DNA from: Benincasa hispida | Taxonomy: Eukaryota > Streptophyta > Magnoliopsida > Cucurbitales > Cucurbitaceae | Assembly: GCF_009727055.1 (NCBI RefSeq) | Contig: NC_052354.1 | Coordinates: 40,701,078 to 40,765,077, forward strand | Length of the DNA stretch: 64,000 nucleotides | Direction of reading: 5' to 3' | Shown here: positions 12,001 to 23,299 of the stretch, one piece after another | Layout: every line of letters starts with the position of its first letter | How positions within the stretch are numbered: the stretch's first letter is position 1 | The notes under the pieces: generated by a model | Told to the model about the DNA's origin: nothing | Seen by the model: only the letters and a program-made list of their open reading frames with translations | The model's database searches: none | Position numbers and translations under genes: made by a program

Positions 12001-13100
12001 AATCATTTATTAATTTTAATATGATTATGAATATTGATAATATGATCTATTACTTAGTTTGAAAGTAAATAGAATTCAATTATTAAGGCTCTGGGTGGTT
12101 GAGGGATATTAAGTATTAGAGCTCGCTTGTCTAAAGATTGCTAAGTTCGCTTTCCTTGCCTCAAGATCGATTGTTAGCCCAAAGATATTCCCAACTATTG
12201 ATTGAGGGATGAGGGCTTGAATGCTTCATTTGCTAAGGATTTTTGTGAACAAATTAGTTTTTAATTTTTGTTTTTTTAATTTATACTTACTGTCTCTTTA
12301 ATTTCATTTTTATAGTATCTTACGTTTCTCGAAGAAAACACTTGAATCCTTAGTTAAATTCTAAAATAAAGAACATGTTTTTAAAAACTAATTTGACTTG
12401 ATTTTTGAATCATGGATAGAAAGTAGATAATAAAACTAGGAAACTTATAAATAGATGTAAAGCTTATTAACTTAAAAAACTAAATGGATACCAAATATGA
12501 CCTTGTTCATTCTTATATATTTCTTTGTTTAGAATGCCCTAATATCAATATTTTACTGATATATCCATAAAATTGAATCTCCATGATGATATCCACACTA
12601 ATATTTTAATCCTTATACCTACCTAACTTGTATCCTTCTAGTATCAAATTGGAAAATTTCACTCAAATCCAAATCCCAACCAACATAAATTCTTATGGCA
12701 ACCTTTAATTTCATGGCAGGAATATAAAGTTTCGGTCTCACATTGCAGATATTTAAGACCTAGTATGAGATAATTGTAATTGTAATTATACCCTCAAACT
12801 TATACAAATAATAAAATTGGACACTCAAACTTACATAATTACAGAAATTGTAATAATCGTATAAGTTTGAGGATTCAATTTTTATCATTTAAAGTCCAAT
12901 TTCTACCATTATTTGTTGGACCCCCAAACTTACATAACTATAGAAATTGTAATAATCGTATAAATTTGGCAAGTCGATCATTGTCATTTGAGGTCCAATC
13001 TCTACATTATTTGTATTAGTTTGAGTGTCTAATTTCTACGATCGAAAATTTGATGATGTAATTGCAACTACCACAATACATTAGAGTGATTTTTGCAATT
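9091..13100. other. AT-rich intergenic DNA, no gene recognised
   Basis: No exon with recognisable protein similarity is present on either strand. Two long fragments of the dispersed 'fold-back' repeat (about 9190-9660 and 10560-11110) and an AAT microsatellite (about 11822-11850) occur. A short ATG context, ACCAATGGCGG, lies at about 10303 but the frame closes after about 15 codons. The block from about 9785 to 10170 starts like a transposon terminus but I could not find its partner end. Confidence 0.45.
12819..13016. repeat. 99-bp tandem duplication
   Basis: Two adjacent copies share CAAACTTACATAA, AGAAATTGTAATAATCGTATA and GTCCAATYTCTACCATTATTTG, with the second copy starting about 99 bases after the first. 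This is non-coding. Confidence 0.65.
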
Positions 13101-13604
13101 TTCTTAAATGGTAATTGACCTATTTTTTCATTTTCTAATTCAACTAAAATTATTATGAACTTACGATCCATAATTTTTCGGCTTCATACGTTTCTGAGGC
13201 CTTCATTTGTCAACCTCATCCGTCCAGTTTGGAGCTCATCCATCGTTGCTTTCATCTGTTCTAAACTAAAATTAAAAGAAACCTTCTTCAGAAACCAACA
13301 ATAAAATAATGCAGATTAAGTTGGTATAAAGATCTAATTACACAGAAGATTGAAAACGATCTGAACAGAAGTCGAATGGACGAGAAAGGATCGAGAAATG
13401 GCAAGGGGCATTGGGATCAATTCAGCCTGTCCACAATCAACAATTGAGCCATAACTACCCAAGAAAGACATGAAACAAAATGACTATCCTTTATTATTCT
13501 CTCAGATGCAATGAAAAACAATGGAACTCCCAAACAGTTTTTTGATAGAACTTGAGAACAAGCATAAATTCACAATCTGTGCTTTCTGGCCAATCAACAT
13601 TCGT

Positions 13605-16600
13605 TCAAAGAGGGCCGGGGAAAGTGCCGTTCTCCCTCTGCTCATTCCATTTATCGACCTGCAGAAAAGATGCGGTTAATAACATGCATGTATCATATCG
13701 AAGAGGCTTGTTTAATAGGCTTCATCCTGTTTCGAGGAGGATTATTGAATAAGATTAGGCATATCAACAAGCAGAGGTTCAAAGCAGATCTTGCACTTTT
13801 CTGGATTGAAGGTATAATATTAGAATAGAAGGTAAAAAAAACGCTGGAAGAAGGATTCATGGAGAAAAATCAGTATTTGTATGATAAAAAAGAATTACAG
13901 ATACGATATTCCCATTTCTTGTCGTGTAATCATGGCTGATAGACTCAACCAACCTATAGAACTACAGTGCAGACATTCGTGTGGCACCTTTAACAAAAAG
14001 TATAACACTATCCAAGAAAATTGGATGGTCCTAACGCATCAGCACACAATACATGATATCTATTTTTAGTGACAGGATCCTCTATGAATTATTTACAAAA
14101 CTCGTAAGTTCAGATGCAGTTTTGGTTCCTAAATATCTAGCATCTGTTTGGATTGACTTTCTAAGTACTTAAAAAAGTGTTTTTAATTAAGTGTCAAAGA
14201 AAAAGTGTTTTTAAATGCCTAGAAAGTCAATTCAAATAGGCCTCTAATCTACCCATTTTTTAAATTGTGGTCCTAGACTTGTACGATTTTGATTGTAATC
14301 TTCCAACATCAACAAAAATTCACATATTAGTGCCCAACCTGATAGAAACCTAAGGACTGAAATGACATTGAAAGACAGGAATAAAATAACTACAATTTAC
14401 TCCCAAATAACTGAAGGTATCTAAACCATCCCATCTTTGAGCTCACCTCATTCAAGCCTATACCAACTAAACTATTATTTATCTCCATCCCCTCTCACTC
14501 TGTGGCTGACGATAAATATACCCTTTATTCCCTAAAATATTTCTAACTTCTACCCTACCAACATTTCTATCATCCACTGATTTCCATTTCACTGTCACAC
14601 TCTTTCCAAGAAATTAGAGTCATCCAAGTTGATTGCTGCCCAAATGCTCATTCATTTGCCAGAACAACAATCACAAACTTTTTCCACTTTTTGCCAACCA
14701 TAACAATTCAATATATTTTCTTGGGTATTTATCAATTTCTTAATTTCTACATACACTTTATGGTTCATCAGACCCTCAACGGTATGATGTAGTCTTCCAA
14801 ACATTCCAAGATCTTCAACTCGCCCAGCAAATATCAACTTTATGACTTCCTACTTCCCCTAGACATAACTTCCTTTAAACTCCAACTCGAAATCCAAACT
14901 GAATTTCTTACCTTAGATAAACTGAATTTCTTACCTTAGATTTGAAAAGGTTATGTAAAAACTTTCCTGTATTGATTACCCACAACTACATGTGAGTGTC
15001 TGAAGAGGAAATGTCACCTAGAGAGCTCCATTCCCTTTTCTTTTCCTAGGGAGCTTCTTAGGAGTGCAGAGTCTATAAAGGTTTAAATAATATTCTGTTA
15101 GTTGTTCTGTTCATTTGGCTTTTCTATACAATGTAGTGCAAACAAGACTATCAGCTAAAAGTTTCACAAGTCTTATTAGTGCACAATAAATACAATGAAT
15201 TTCTTAATTCTGAGACAATATTAGATTATGAGGTCATTCTATTTAATCCCTGCATTTAATTTTCTCGAGTTTCAGACTAATAGTTGATACCTCAAGACTC
15301 ATTAACCGGAATAAAGATTATGCCTAATATGTGAGGAAGTATATCAATCCTACGTCTGTAATTGGCTAAATCACTTTATCAAAAGCATACAAGAGATCTG
15401 GAGCTCACGATAAATCATACATGAACATTCGAATGAAATCATATACTTGCATACATGAATTTATACATGAATTTCAAGGCAAAAATAGCTTCAGTAGTTA
15501 ACAATGTTACAAACATGTGATCTAATGGCACATGACACAAAGATATCAAAAGAAGATCTTTCCTGGGTTCATAGAGAATATTTCATGATTGGAACTTAGC
15601 ATCCAATCTAGAGCATATGCATAAAAAACTCAAGCAATGCTAATATTGAAAAAAAGGCAAAAAGGCCATGCACCTAAATGTTAGCAGAGCTGCATCAATA
15701 TGAGCAGGAAAATTAGGATAAGAAAAATTTTATATACTTTTATCACTTTTAACAAACCAAATGCAACAAAAAACTCACCCATTCACCAGGGCAAAGAGCA
15801 CGATAGTACTTTGCAAATCTCTCACATTCACCAGACTCCTCACCCTTTGCTGTCAGGCACCTGTGGCAAGTTTCGCATATTTAAGGGGAGAACAAACTAT
15901 GGAAGCAGAGAAGACTGTAGACCTTTTTCATTTTTCCATTTTAACTTTCATTCCAAGTTGTAAGAAAAATACACCTGTGGAACTCAATGTAACGAGTGAA
16001 ACAGTGCCTGGTTTGGTTTGTAGTAGGGAATCGGAAGTCAGCAGGTGCTGTTTTCAGCTCAATCTGAGGAGACATACAAGAAGAAATAGAACAAATAAAA
16101 AAGAAATCTAAAAAAGGACAGTGAAGAGGATCATATTGATGAACGATTACCACCCTTCTTATAAATACTCACTTAATACACATCATTAAATTTTCATTCA
16201 GTCAGATGGGATGGGTAGTTATTAATCGTTTTCCCAATAACATTCTTCTAATATGAGAGACCCACACATTACAACATTTAACAAAGTATCTTGTGCCTTC
16301 TATACCTCAACTCATGGCAAACAACAGGATGCAAACTGACTTCTCTAGGTTACAATCTTCAGTTATTAACAACAGCAAGAAACATTATCTACAACATGTA
16401 GACAATGTCATGGATGAAGCATGGATAGACATAAAATATACATGAAAAATAGATACTCATGAACATTTATTTCATGGGTAAGAATATGCTGAACTGGCAA
16501 TGGCGTTGCATCTCCTCTTTCTAAATTCATTTTCTACAAATATATCAGTTATCTTTCAATCAGAATCCTTGTTGCCTTACCAATTCATTCTCCCCTAGTG

Positions 16601-17358
16601 TGAGATTTAGCGTGTTCATTCTCTGCTCTCTAGAGCAGCAGTATTCATGATATGAGTCTTAATTTTGATAATGACGGGACAATTTAAAAAGGGGACTCGT
16701 AGGTTTTTCAATTATAAGCAAGAATTCCTTCCTTCCCAAACTTCAATTAACCACATCATCAGAAAAGGCATTCTTCTTCTACATTTTCCGGCTGTTTTAC
16801 TTAGTTCATAACCACTACCTCCCGTTTAAATGAAAGCAGTAATTTTTCCCCTAACAGTTTTGCAGCTTCCAGTGTCTTATTGCGTCCAAATTGAAACAAA
16901 GGGTAACAAATAAAAGTTTGACGACTCCGAGCAATAAATCCACCAAGCGTCCAAAGAATTTCATGGCTCGTCACACGCAGAACATAATCCAATTTAGGGC
17001 ATAATCCATCTTCAAAACTCTAACGAAATCTCAATCCTACGATTACGTCGGAAACTTTGACCAATGAAGCTGATTTGCAGGAGCATCGACGAAAAAGCAA
17101 AAACACCATTCCTCCATAAATTATAATTCAGATTTTACATATAATCCAAACAAAACAAGCATTACGCAATCATATTTCATACAGAACGAATATTGCATCC
17201 AAATCGGAACCGTTAATGATTGGAAAAGGCAAATGAAAAATACATAACATCAAAAGGAAAAAAAAAAAAAAAAAAAGAAAGGAAAATCGAACCACTACCA
17301 TTGATTTTTCTTGCAACTGAACACAGAAAGAGAGCAAAACAAAGCTTACCTCGGCCAT
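13605..17358 (-). CDS. COX6B: Cytochrome c oxidase subunit 6b (nuclear-encoded, mitochondrial)
   Basis: There are four coding exons on the minus strand: 17350-17358, 15975-16063, 15779-15860 and 13605-13658. All introns are GT-AG (for example ATGGCCGAG|GTAAGC, CTCCTCAG|ATTGAG, TGG|GTGAGT, CTGCAG|GTCGAT) and the reading frame is continuous. The product is 77 residues, a normal length for plant COX6B. It starts [20 protein letters not shown]. The twin-cysteine helix pair is present: C-X9-C ([12 protein letters not shown]) and C-X10-C ([13 protein letters not shown]), followed by PGEW and a C-terminal NGTFPGPL. In this family the cysteines form two disulfides in the intermembrane space, and the protein sits at the dimer interface of complex IV. 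No cleavable presequence is visible, as expected for an import route using the cysteine motif. Intron 1 is about 1.29 kb, intron 2 is 114 bp and intron 3 is about 2.1 kb. The tiny first exon fixes the start. Confidence 0.95.
14143..14243. mobile_element. Small MITE in COX6B intron 3
   Basis: The two ends are inverted: CTGTTTGGATTGACTTTCTA on the left, and CCTATTTGAATTGACTTTCT from the right end read in reverse complement. Each is followed by AAGTACTTAAAAA-like sequence. The element is about 100 bp, non-coding, and lies inside the third COX6B intron. It is related to the copy at 18742-18834. Confidence 0.6.
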
Positions 17359-17499
17359 GACTGAACGTATTGAAGCTCCAAGAAATTGAGGAGATCAAAC
17401 GAAAGACTCTGTAATTGTAACGTAGAGGAAGGCGCAGTTTAAGTTGAACGAGAAAATGTTCAATCTTTGTCTCAGAGAAATCATATAAAAGACTCATAA

Positions 17500-17560
17500 A
17501 AGGGCCAATTCTATATGGGCCTCCGTTGGCCCATCAAGACAGCCCGTTAATTTACAATTA
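17500..17560 (-). promoter_or_regulatory. COX6B promoter with paired site II elements
   Basis: TGGGCC lies at 17516-17521 and its reverse complement GGCCCA at 17528-17533. A related AGGGCCA is at 17501-17507. They sit about 145-175 bp upstream of the COX6B start codon. Site II elements (TGGGCC/T) are known to drive plant nuclear genes for oxidative phosphorylation through TCP-type factors. The match to this gene class makes the call more than chance, but no expression evidence is available here. Confidence 0.6.
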
Positions 17561-17599
17561 TTGAATAATTTAAAATAGAAAAACTTTAAAAATATATTT

Positions 17600-18130
17600 C
17601 GTTGGTCCTTGAACTTTTATAAAATTAGCAATTCAGTCCTTGAACTCTACAGATTACGATTTAGTCCATGTATTTTAAATTTTTAATAAGTTGGGTCCAA
17701 TTTGGTAATCATTCGGTATTTTATTTTTGTTTTTGAAAACTATTTTTTTAGTTCTCAAAATTTAACTTGGTTTTTTAAACCATTGGTGAAAAGTAAATAA
17801 CAAAGGGAGGAAATTTTGAAGTGGAAATAGTGTTCATAGACTTCATTTTCAAAAACAAAATGGTTACCAAATAGAGTCTTGTTTTTTTAACTTTAGTAAG
17901 AAATAATTTAATCTATATACGTTACAAATTTTAACGATTTAGTCTTTGTTGTGAAATATAGCATCAAGATTTGATAGAATTTCTTGCACAATAAATTGAT
18001 TGGAAATCACTTTTTAAAAACTAAGTTATTTCACAATAAAGATTAACTCTTAATTTTGAAAAGATTTTTCATGATAGGGACTAAATTATTACAAATTTCA
18101 AAGTATAGGAACTAAATTGTTACCTACTAC
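17600..18130. repeat. Dispersed fold-back repeat upstream of COX6B
   Basis: The left part reads TTGGTCCTTGAACTTT and ATTTAGTCC. The right part reads AGGGACTAAATTATTAC and AGGAACTAAATTGTTAC, so the ends are inverted relative to one another. The same arrangement is seen at about 25890-26510, 28780-29230 and, more degraded, in the first 11 kb. A Tourist-like MITE is inserted in it (17694-17878). Confidence 0.5.
17694..17878. mobile_element. Tourist-like MITE, 185 bp, degraded
   Basis: The left terminus GGTCCAATTTGGTAATC and the right terminus in reverse complement, GACTCTATTTGGTAACC, align without gaps over 17 bases. Both are flanked by TTG (17691-17693 and 17879-17881), a 3-bp duplication. It is a shorter relative of the element at 26151-26451, sharing the TTTATTTTTGTTTTTGAAAA subterminal block. 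Confidence 0.6.
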
Positions 18131-18195
18131 ATAAGTACTAAACAGTTACTTTCGAGAAAGCTTAGAAACCAAAAATATCATTTAATCAAAACAAA

Positions 18196-18385
18196 ACAGA
18201 AACCCCATTTGATTACCATTTGGTTTTTAGATTTTTAAAAACTACTTTTCACAGGTTTCAAAACTTGTTTTGGTTTTTTAAGACACCTAAAATGTAAATA
18301 CCAAAACAAAAAATCAATAAGTAGAAATCGTGTTGATAAACTTAATTTCCAAAAACTAAACCGCTATCCTGCAGAGCCAAAATTG
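18196..18385. mobile_element. Probable second degraded copy of the same MITE family
   Basis: The segment begins CCCCATTTGATTACCATTTG and ends in AAAACTAAACCGCTATCC, with inner TTTTTGGTTTT and CCAAAAAC blocks in inverted order. The termini match the 17.7-kb and 26.2-kb copies only loosely and no target duplication is clear. Confidence 0.35.
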
Positions 18386-19085
18386 TTGATTAACGCCTAG
18401 AAATCCATGTTTTGAATAGACTTTTAAGATACTCTCTTTCGTATAAATTAGAAGATATTCTTATAAACAAGAGAAAACTATGAATGGATAGATACCCTTC
18501 TTTCTCTACCGAATTAGATGCGTGAATCTTGCTATACCACCCCTACCTTTCTTAAAGGACTCGATTTCAGTTTCGTATTTAAAAAGAGAACAGATACTCT
18601 AGTGTTAGATGATCCCATTATAATATTTATTGCATAGTAGTGTGAGATCTCTGCAAGTAAAAATAGGTGACAAACAATTCAATTTTGTATAACCACATTG
18701 CATACAATATGTATTTTAAAGTTCTCTATGTGAGAAGGCACGGGCCTATTTGGATAGAAATTCTAAGTGCTTAAAAAATTGTTTCAAGTGCAAAAAAGAA
18801 ATGTTTTTAAGCACTTAATGAATCCAAATAGTATCATAATCTTACTCCCAACTTCACTAATTTCATTCCAGTCAATCAACTGAAGTTGATCACTACAAAT
18901 ACACCATAACTGAACTTGTTAACATGAATGTCATTGTTAACATGATGGTATTCTGTATGTGTTTGCATAATACTTGGAAGTGTTACAGGGAGAAAATTTC
19001 AACTAAAGAGTGTGTGTGTACTTTTTTACTAACAAATTGAGGCAGCTAATCTGAACAAAGAAGCAGTGATCATGGCTTCACACAC
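18386..19085. other. Intergenic DNA between COX6B and the FLX-like gene
   Basis: This is the region 3' of the FLX-like gene and 5' of COX6B (beyond its promoter). Apart from the small MITE at 18742-18834, no feature is recognised. Part of it (about 18840-19085) may be 3' UTR of the FLX-like transcript. Confidence 0.4.
18742..18834. mobile_element. Small MITE, about 93 bp
   Basis: The left end GGGCCTATTTGGATAGAAAT is followed by TCTAAGTGCTTAAAAAA. The right end in reverse complement, ATACTATTTGGATTCATTAA, is followed by GTGCTTAAAAACAT. The inner inverted block AAGTGCTTAAAAA is exact. It is the same family as the copy in COX6B intron 3. Confidence 0.6.
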
Positions 19086-21074
19086 TCACCTTCGAGGAAT
19101 GGAAGGATCAAATGTCGCTTCCCAGGCAGCACTGCTACCAATGGGGGCAGCCACACCCGCAATCGTTCCAGTGCTGGCCAGGGCATGATCAATGGAATGT
19201 GGAATTTGACTGTCTCCTGGCGCCACAGAAGGCACTGCAACTTGCGACCTTCCATACATGTCAACATAGTCATTGGCTCCGGGCATGTGAGGTGGGTATG
19301 AAGGATCCAAATTCACGTACGTGCCGCCATATGCATTTGGTGCTACAGAAGCAGATAGTTTCATTGCAAGTGTCAATAGACATCCAAAGATAATTAACTT
19401 TAGAATTCAAGATCACTATACAACCTATAGAACAAGACCATGTTCAAGTAAGATCGTCACTAACTGAAAAGTGAGAAAAGAAATGTACCATATGCCCTTT
19501 TTTCCACGTTCAAAACCTCGGCTCGCAACCTCTCTACTTCTCTTGCAAGGGAAATCAGATTCATTTCTGTTGCTTTCATTTGCTCTACTTGTTCTATGTT
19601 CCTACCTTTTTCATGCTCAAATGTTCCTCTGCATACCAAGTCAATATATGTAAAAAAGAATTAACACATTAAGTTGAAAATTCCAATCGAAACTCAAATA
19701 TCAATGATGCATTTCATCCATATAGAAACAGAAGTAATGTTGCCACAGTTCACATAGCAACAAACACCGATTGCCATAACAAATGGTTAATGCAATGTCA
19801 ATTACTTCTTTTGGAAAAGTAAAGCTAGTATCTATTACTTCTTTTCAACTTTCCTATTCTATACTGTCTCATTTTTTCTCAATCTCAAAACCACTCTCAT
19901 GTTAATGCAATGTCAATTCATTCCAATGTCTCTTCACTTGGGCATAATGTGCTCACTAATATCTATTAAGATTGTCCCCAAACCATAGCATATACTAGGA
20001 GAAGTCTAGCCCACGACAATTCATAGAGAACCACCAGTCCCACTCTTGCTTTTGGACCAAACTATAGTCTCGTGTAGGCATAGCATTGAGGGTTTGAACC
20101 ATCTTTTTATGTTTACGCTTGGCTGCCAAGGTGTATGGTCTCGTCTGCAAAGTCTTGGTACCTGTCTTGGTATCTCTTCGAAGGTTAAACATGTGAGGGA
20201 TGATTCAGGATTTCTATTTTTGTAAGGAGAGACAGATTTCATTGATAAATGAAATAAAGGAGTAGATGCACCCAGACACAAGACACCTATATGAGTGTGA
20301 TTAGAAGAGAGCTTTTTAGTTAGAAATTGATGAACAAATAATATAATAAGAAAAAATGGTGTTTACATTACACCAATAATGGCATGAAAAAGCAATACAT
20401 CCATAAAAATCAAAGGTTCAAAAAGATTCCTCAAAAACCTTTTCATTCCATTTGTCCCAAAGAAACAAGAGGAAGACTCTCTTGAGAGCAAGTCACAAAG
20501 TCTTCTCCACAGCATGGAATGGATGGCCAACGAAAATGGGTGCAAGAATATCGAAGATGTTATTAGGCGAAGTCAAGGACCAACACAAAGCATCCCGGCC
20601 GTTACCCAATGTCTCTTAGATGCAACAGAGCAATGTGCAAAAAGATGTTCAGGATGCTTCAAATCAAAAGAACACATTACACACCATGATGGAGAAAGGT
20701 GAAAGTAAGGGAGCCTCTTTTGAAGCCGATCTGCCTTATTAATAGCTCCAAAACTAAGCTTTGAAAGGAAGATTTTAATCTTCTTTGGATAAACATCATT
20801 CCAAACTACTGAATAAAGATTATATGGGACGTAAGTTTGAATCCTCCTTTCAGGGAGAAGGTGCATAGTTCGGCAAGGTGGATTTGTAATCCTTTTGTGG
20901 TTCATGAAGCTAGAAAGAAATTTGAGAAAATTTGCAAGAATAGTTAGGTCAAAGAAAAAGTATCAAAATGGATGTATTTTAACGCATCTATCTATTTTTA
21001 ATCTTAAAATTCTAAACTGTTAGTAATTATCTTTTATTTTTATTATCAAAAAGTGGGGGGGGGGGGGGGGGGGG

Positions 21075-21105
<31 letters not shown>

Positions 21106-21174
21106 TGGGGGGGGGGGGGGGGGGGGGGGGTGGGGGGGGGGGGGGGAGGGGGGGGCGGGGGGGCGGGGGGGAGT

Positions 21175-21271
<97 letters not shown>

Positions 21272-22063
21272 GTTCTTTTAAATTATCTTGTATTTGTAGT
21301 CAGGTTCTCTGGTTTTGGTCGGCTTTGTTGTGGGAAAATTTGGGTTCTCACTATAAAAGGAAAAAAGAAGTAATAATAAAGAATTTAGTATTTTGATTTC
21401 AGTCTAAAGTAAGTTCATGGCCAAATAATTATTGCATTAAGTTTCAGCTAAATAGTTGTAATGTAATAAATGCTAAAATTCAGAAACATTGTAAAAGAAA
21501 AGCAGAAAATGTCGAAACACATCTCACCTTAACCTTTGGTGTTCTTTCCTCAAATCCTCGAGCTCAGCATGTAAATTAGGTAGATTCTTAATATCAGACT
21601 CTGCTTTATTCAATTCCTGGGTTGCTTGTTGAATTTGGAAGGTTAATTCTTGTTTGTCCTTGACCAAGCTCTGAGCCTCCATGTGGGCCTGCTGCAAGTC
21701 CTTCTTCAGCCCCTCTCCAGCTTCAATACTTGCTTCCATTTTTGCAATCTTATCTAGCAATACTCTCGTCTGAATATCACTTTCTGTCTGAATGCTTCGA
21801 ATATGTGCCCGCACAGTTTGTATTTCATTCTCGGCGGCCACGAGCTCTTGCCTCAAAGTGACATGAGCAGTTGCCAACTTATGATTTTCCCTTGCAAGTT
21901 TTTCTATGTCAGATGTCTGTACAGCTAATTTATCCTCTAATAATTCAAGAGATTTGTGGCTGACAGCAGAATCTGATCCAGGAAAAGGACCATGGCGCAT
22001 CAACCCTGGAGCCTTAACAGGACGTCCATTGTATAGTGGTTGAAGAGTTTCCCTCGTGGACAT
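19086..22063 (-). CDS. FLX-like coiled-coil protein (FLC EXPRESSOR-like family)
   Basis: There are three coding exons on the minus strand: 21528-22063, 19489-19628 and 19086-19342. Junctions are GT-AG (TTAAG|GTGAGA, GCAG|AGGAACATT, TATG|GTACAT, TGTAG|CACCAA) and the frame is continuous, giving 310 residues. Residues about 45-225 are a heptad-rich coiled coil (for example SDIEKLARENHKLATAHVTL and the exon-2 stretch NLISLAREVERLRAEV). The C-terminal third is Gly/Pro/Tyr-rich without coils. This layout, and the conserved GTFEHEKGRN...AREVERLRAEV block, fit the FLX/FLX-like family, whose founder helps activate FLC with FRIGIDA in Arabidopsis. Which paralogue this is cannot be told. The start ATG at 22061-22063 follows a spliced 5' UTR. 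The terminal codons CGA AGG TGA overlap a strong donor (CGAAG|GTGAGTGTG), so a longer C terminus is possible. Intron 1 contains a LINE fragment and a poly-G tract. Confidence 0.85.
20220..20930 (-). mobile_element. LINE 3' fragment in FLX-like intron 1
   Basis: The minus-strand frame at 20573-20905 reads like the zinc-binding domain that follows plant LINE reverse transcriptases: a VYPKKIKIFLSKLSFGAINK stretch, then ADRLQKRLP, WCVMC and HPEHLFAHCS, a C-X2-C...H-X4-H-type pattern. It is followed by degraded sequence and a 3' end TTTATTTCATTTATCAATGA typical of LINE tails. It is 5'-truncated and non-functional, and lies in the same orientation as the host gene. Confidence 0.65.
21055..21269 (+). 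repeat. 215-base near-pure poly-G tract
   Basis: From 21055 to 21269 the sequence is G except for a handful of isolated A, T and C bases. It lies in intron 1 of the FLX-like gene and is flanked by ordinary AT-rich intron. Such a run is extreme for a plant genome and is most simply a sequencing or gap-filling artefact. The glycine-only frames across it are not genes. Confidence 0.9.
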
Positions 22064-22089
22064 TTATGATTTATCTGAAGACTGGTTCA
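22064..22089 (-). other. FLX-like 5' UTR part of the first coding exon
   Basis: On the minus strand the sequence TTTGTGCAG|TGAACCAGTC gives a good acceptor whose exon begins at 22089, 26 bases upstream of the ATG. This implies that the start codon exon is not the transcript's first exon. Confidence 0.5.
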
Positions 22090-22394
22090 CTGCACAAATT
22101 TTAAAGGATATGCACACTTTAATGCACAGCTAGATGCTTGAACTAAAAAAACATACATAAAACAGAATACACAATTATGGACATTATTTCATAACTAAAT
22201 CAAGCGAGCACTTGATACTTTTAAGAGAAGAAACTTATTTCTTAAAGAGTCTTTTCCAGCCAGACCAGTTGAAAGACGAGCAACTCTACGTTGATGTATT
22301 CAACACTATGGCATTTGTAGTAGGCAGACGAATCATGGATGCTTCTCTTATTACAAATGAAATTATTGATGATTGAAGTGCTTAAAAGAAAAGG

Positions 22395-22605
22395 GTTTGA
22401 TCCTTAAACTTGATTTAGAGAAAGAAGGCCTTTGATAAGATGGATTAGGGTTTCTTGAGGTGATCCTTCAAGTTAAAGCTTTTGGCCCTCTTTGGCAAAA
22501 TTTGATTATTGGTTGTATTCCTAATGCTAGTTATTCTAATATAATGGATCGCCAAGTGGAAAAATTATCCATCTCGAGGTGTTCGGCAAGGAATGGGAGG
22601 ATCTT
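22395..22605 (+). pseudogene. LINE reverse-transcriptase fragment
   Basis: In mixed frames the plus strand reads AFDKMD*GFLEVILQVKAFG and then NLIIGCIPNASYSNIM followed by ISRCSARNG. This matches the plant LINE RT pattern AFDKxxW, CI..ASYS..ING, SRGxRQGD. It carries a stop and substitutions. It lies in the presumed 5' UTR intron of the FLX-like gene on the opposite strand. Confidence 0.6.
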
Positions 22606-22921
22606 CAATAACACTTGTGTTCTTCTTCAGGAAATAGCTCCAAATTACTCAAGTCCGAAGCAAACAGGAAATAGCTCCAACAAACCTCCAAAAAAATATA
22701 ATCGAAAGCCTATTCATAGAGAATGCACTCCAATGGGGCCGAAAGGCCAAAACAAGCAGGAAAATTTCTGGACAGCAGGAAAGGAGTAAATTCTCCCTTA
22801 ACACAACCAACCAGGAGAAAATGTTGACTTCTAGGCTTTCACCTTCCAAAGTTCAAGAGACCAAGCCCTGCAATCCATGGGCCATGAAGCAACACAAAAC
22901 CATGGGGAAGCGACAGTAAGC

Positions 22922-23283
22922 TAAGAAGCACGGACACTTTAGTTTGGCTAGCGTGTCCATGTCCGATATGTGTTGGACACTTGTTAGTACAACAAATGTG
23001 TTAGACATGTATAGAACACTTGTTGAGTAGGCTAAAAAGACTCCTAGATAACAATAATAATAAATTTTGACTGTAAAATACATAAAACTAAGTTTTTTAA
23101 ACATATAAAGGCATCAACCCATTTACTTTTGAATTTCTTTTTGTATAAAAATGACATATACTTTTTAAAATGTATATTTTAATAAATGTGTCCTTATCGT
23201 GTCGTGTCGTGTCATGTCCTAGATTTTAAAAAATGATGTGTCGCCGTGTCTGATTCGTGTCGTATCCATATATGTGCTTCTCA
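22922..23283. repeat. GTGTC-rich fold-back repeat
   Basis: The block begins AAGCACGGACACTTTAG and ends GTATCCATATATGTGCTT, an imperfect inverted pair. Inside are runs of CGTGTCGTGTCGTGTC and AGTGTCCATGTCCG-like phrases. It is a dispersed non-coding repeat of uncertain class. Confidence 0.45.
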
Positions 23284-23299
23284 TACAATAAGTAGGTCA

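Noticed and set aside
13140..13340. Possible extra minus-strand exon (a LEQMKATMDELQTG-like frame after a TTTTAG acceptor)
   Set aside because: The COX6B frame already ends at 13605. The resemblance to the FLX-like EQMKATE motif is only a few residues and a stop follows quickly. It may be 3' UTR.
14652..14837. 61-codon minus-strand frame in COX6B intron 3 containing a CDCC stretch
   Set aside because: It has no recognisable domain and no paired splice signals, and sits in an intron next to a MITE. It could be a decayed retroelement piece but I cannot support it.
15700..16153. Plus- and minus-strand frames of 70-116 codons
   Set aside because: They overlap the true COX6B exons 2 and 3 in wrong frames or read through the intron.
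19070..19393. Other frames over FLX-like exon 3
   Set aside because: Only the frame that joins in phase with exon 2 gives the family C terminus.
21053..21396. Glycine-rich protein frames
   Set aside because: They are translations of the poly-G tract. Nothing outside the tract supports a gene and the tract lies in an intron of the opposite-strand FLX-like gene.
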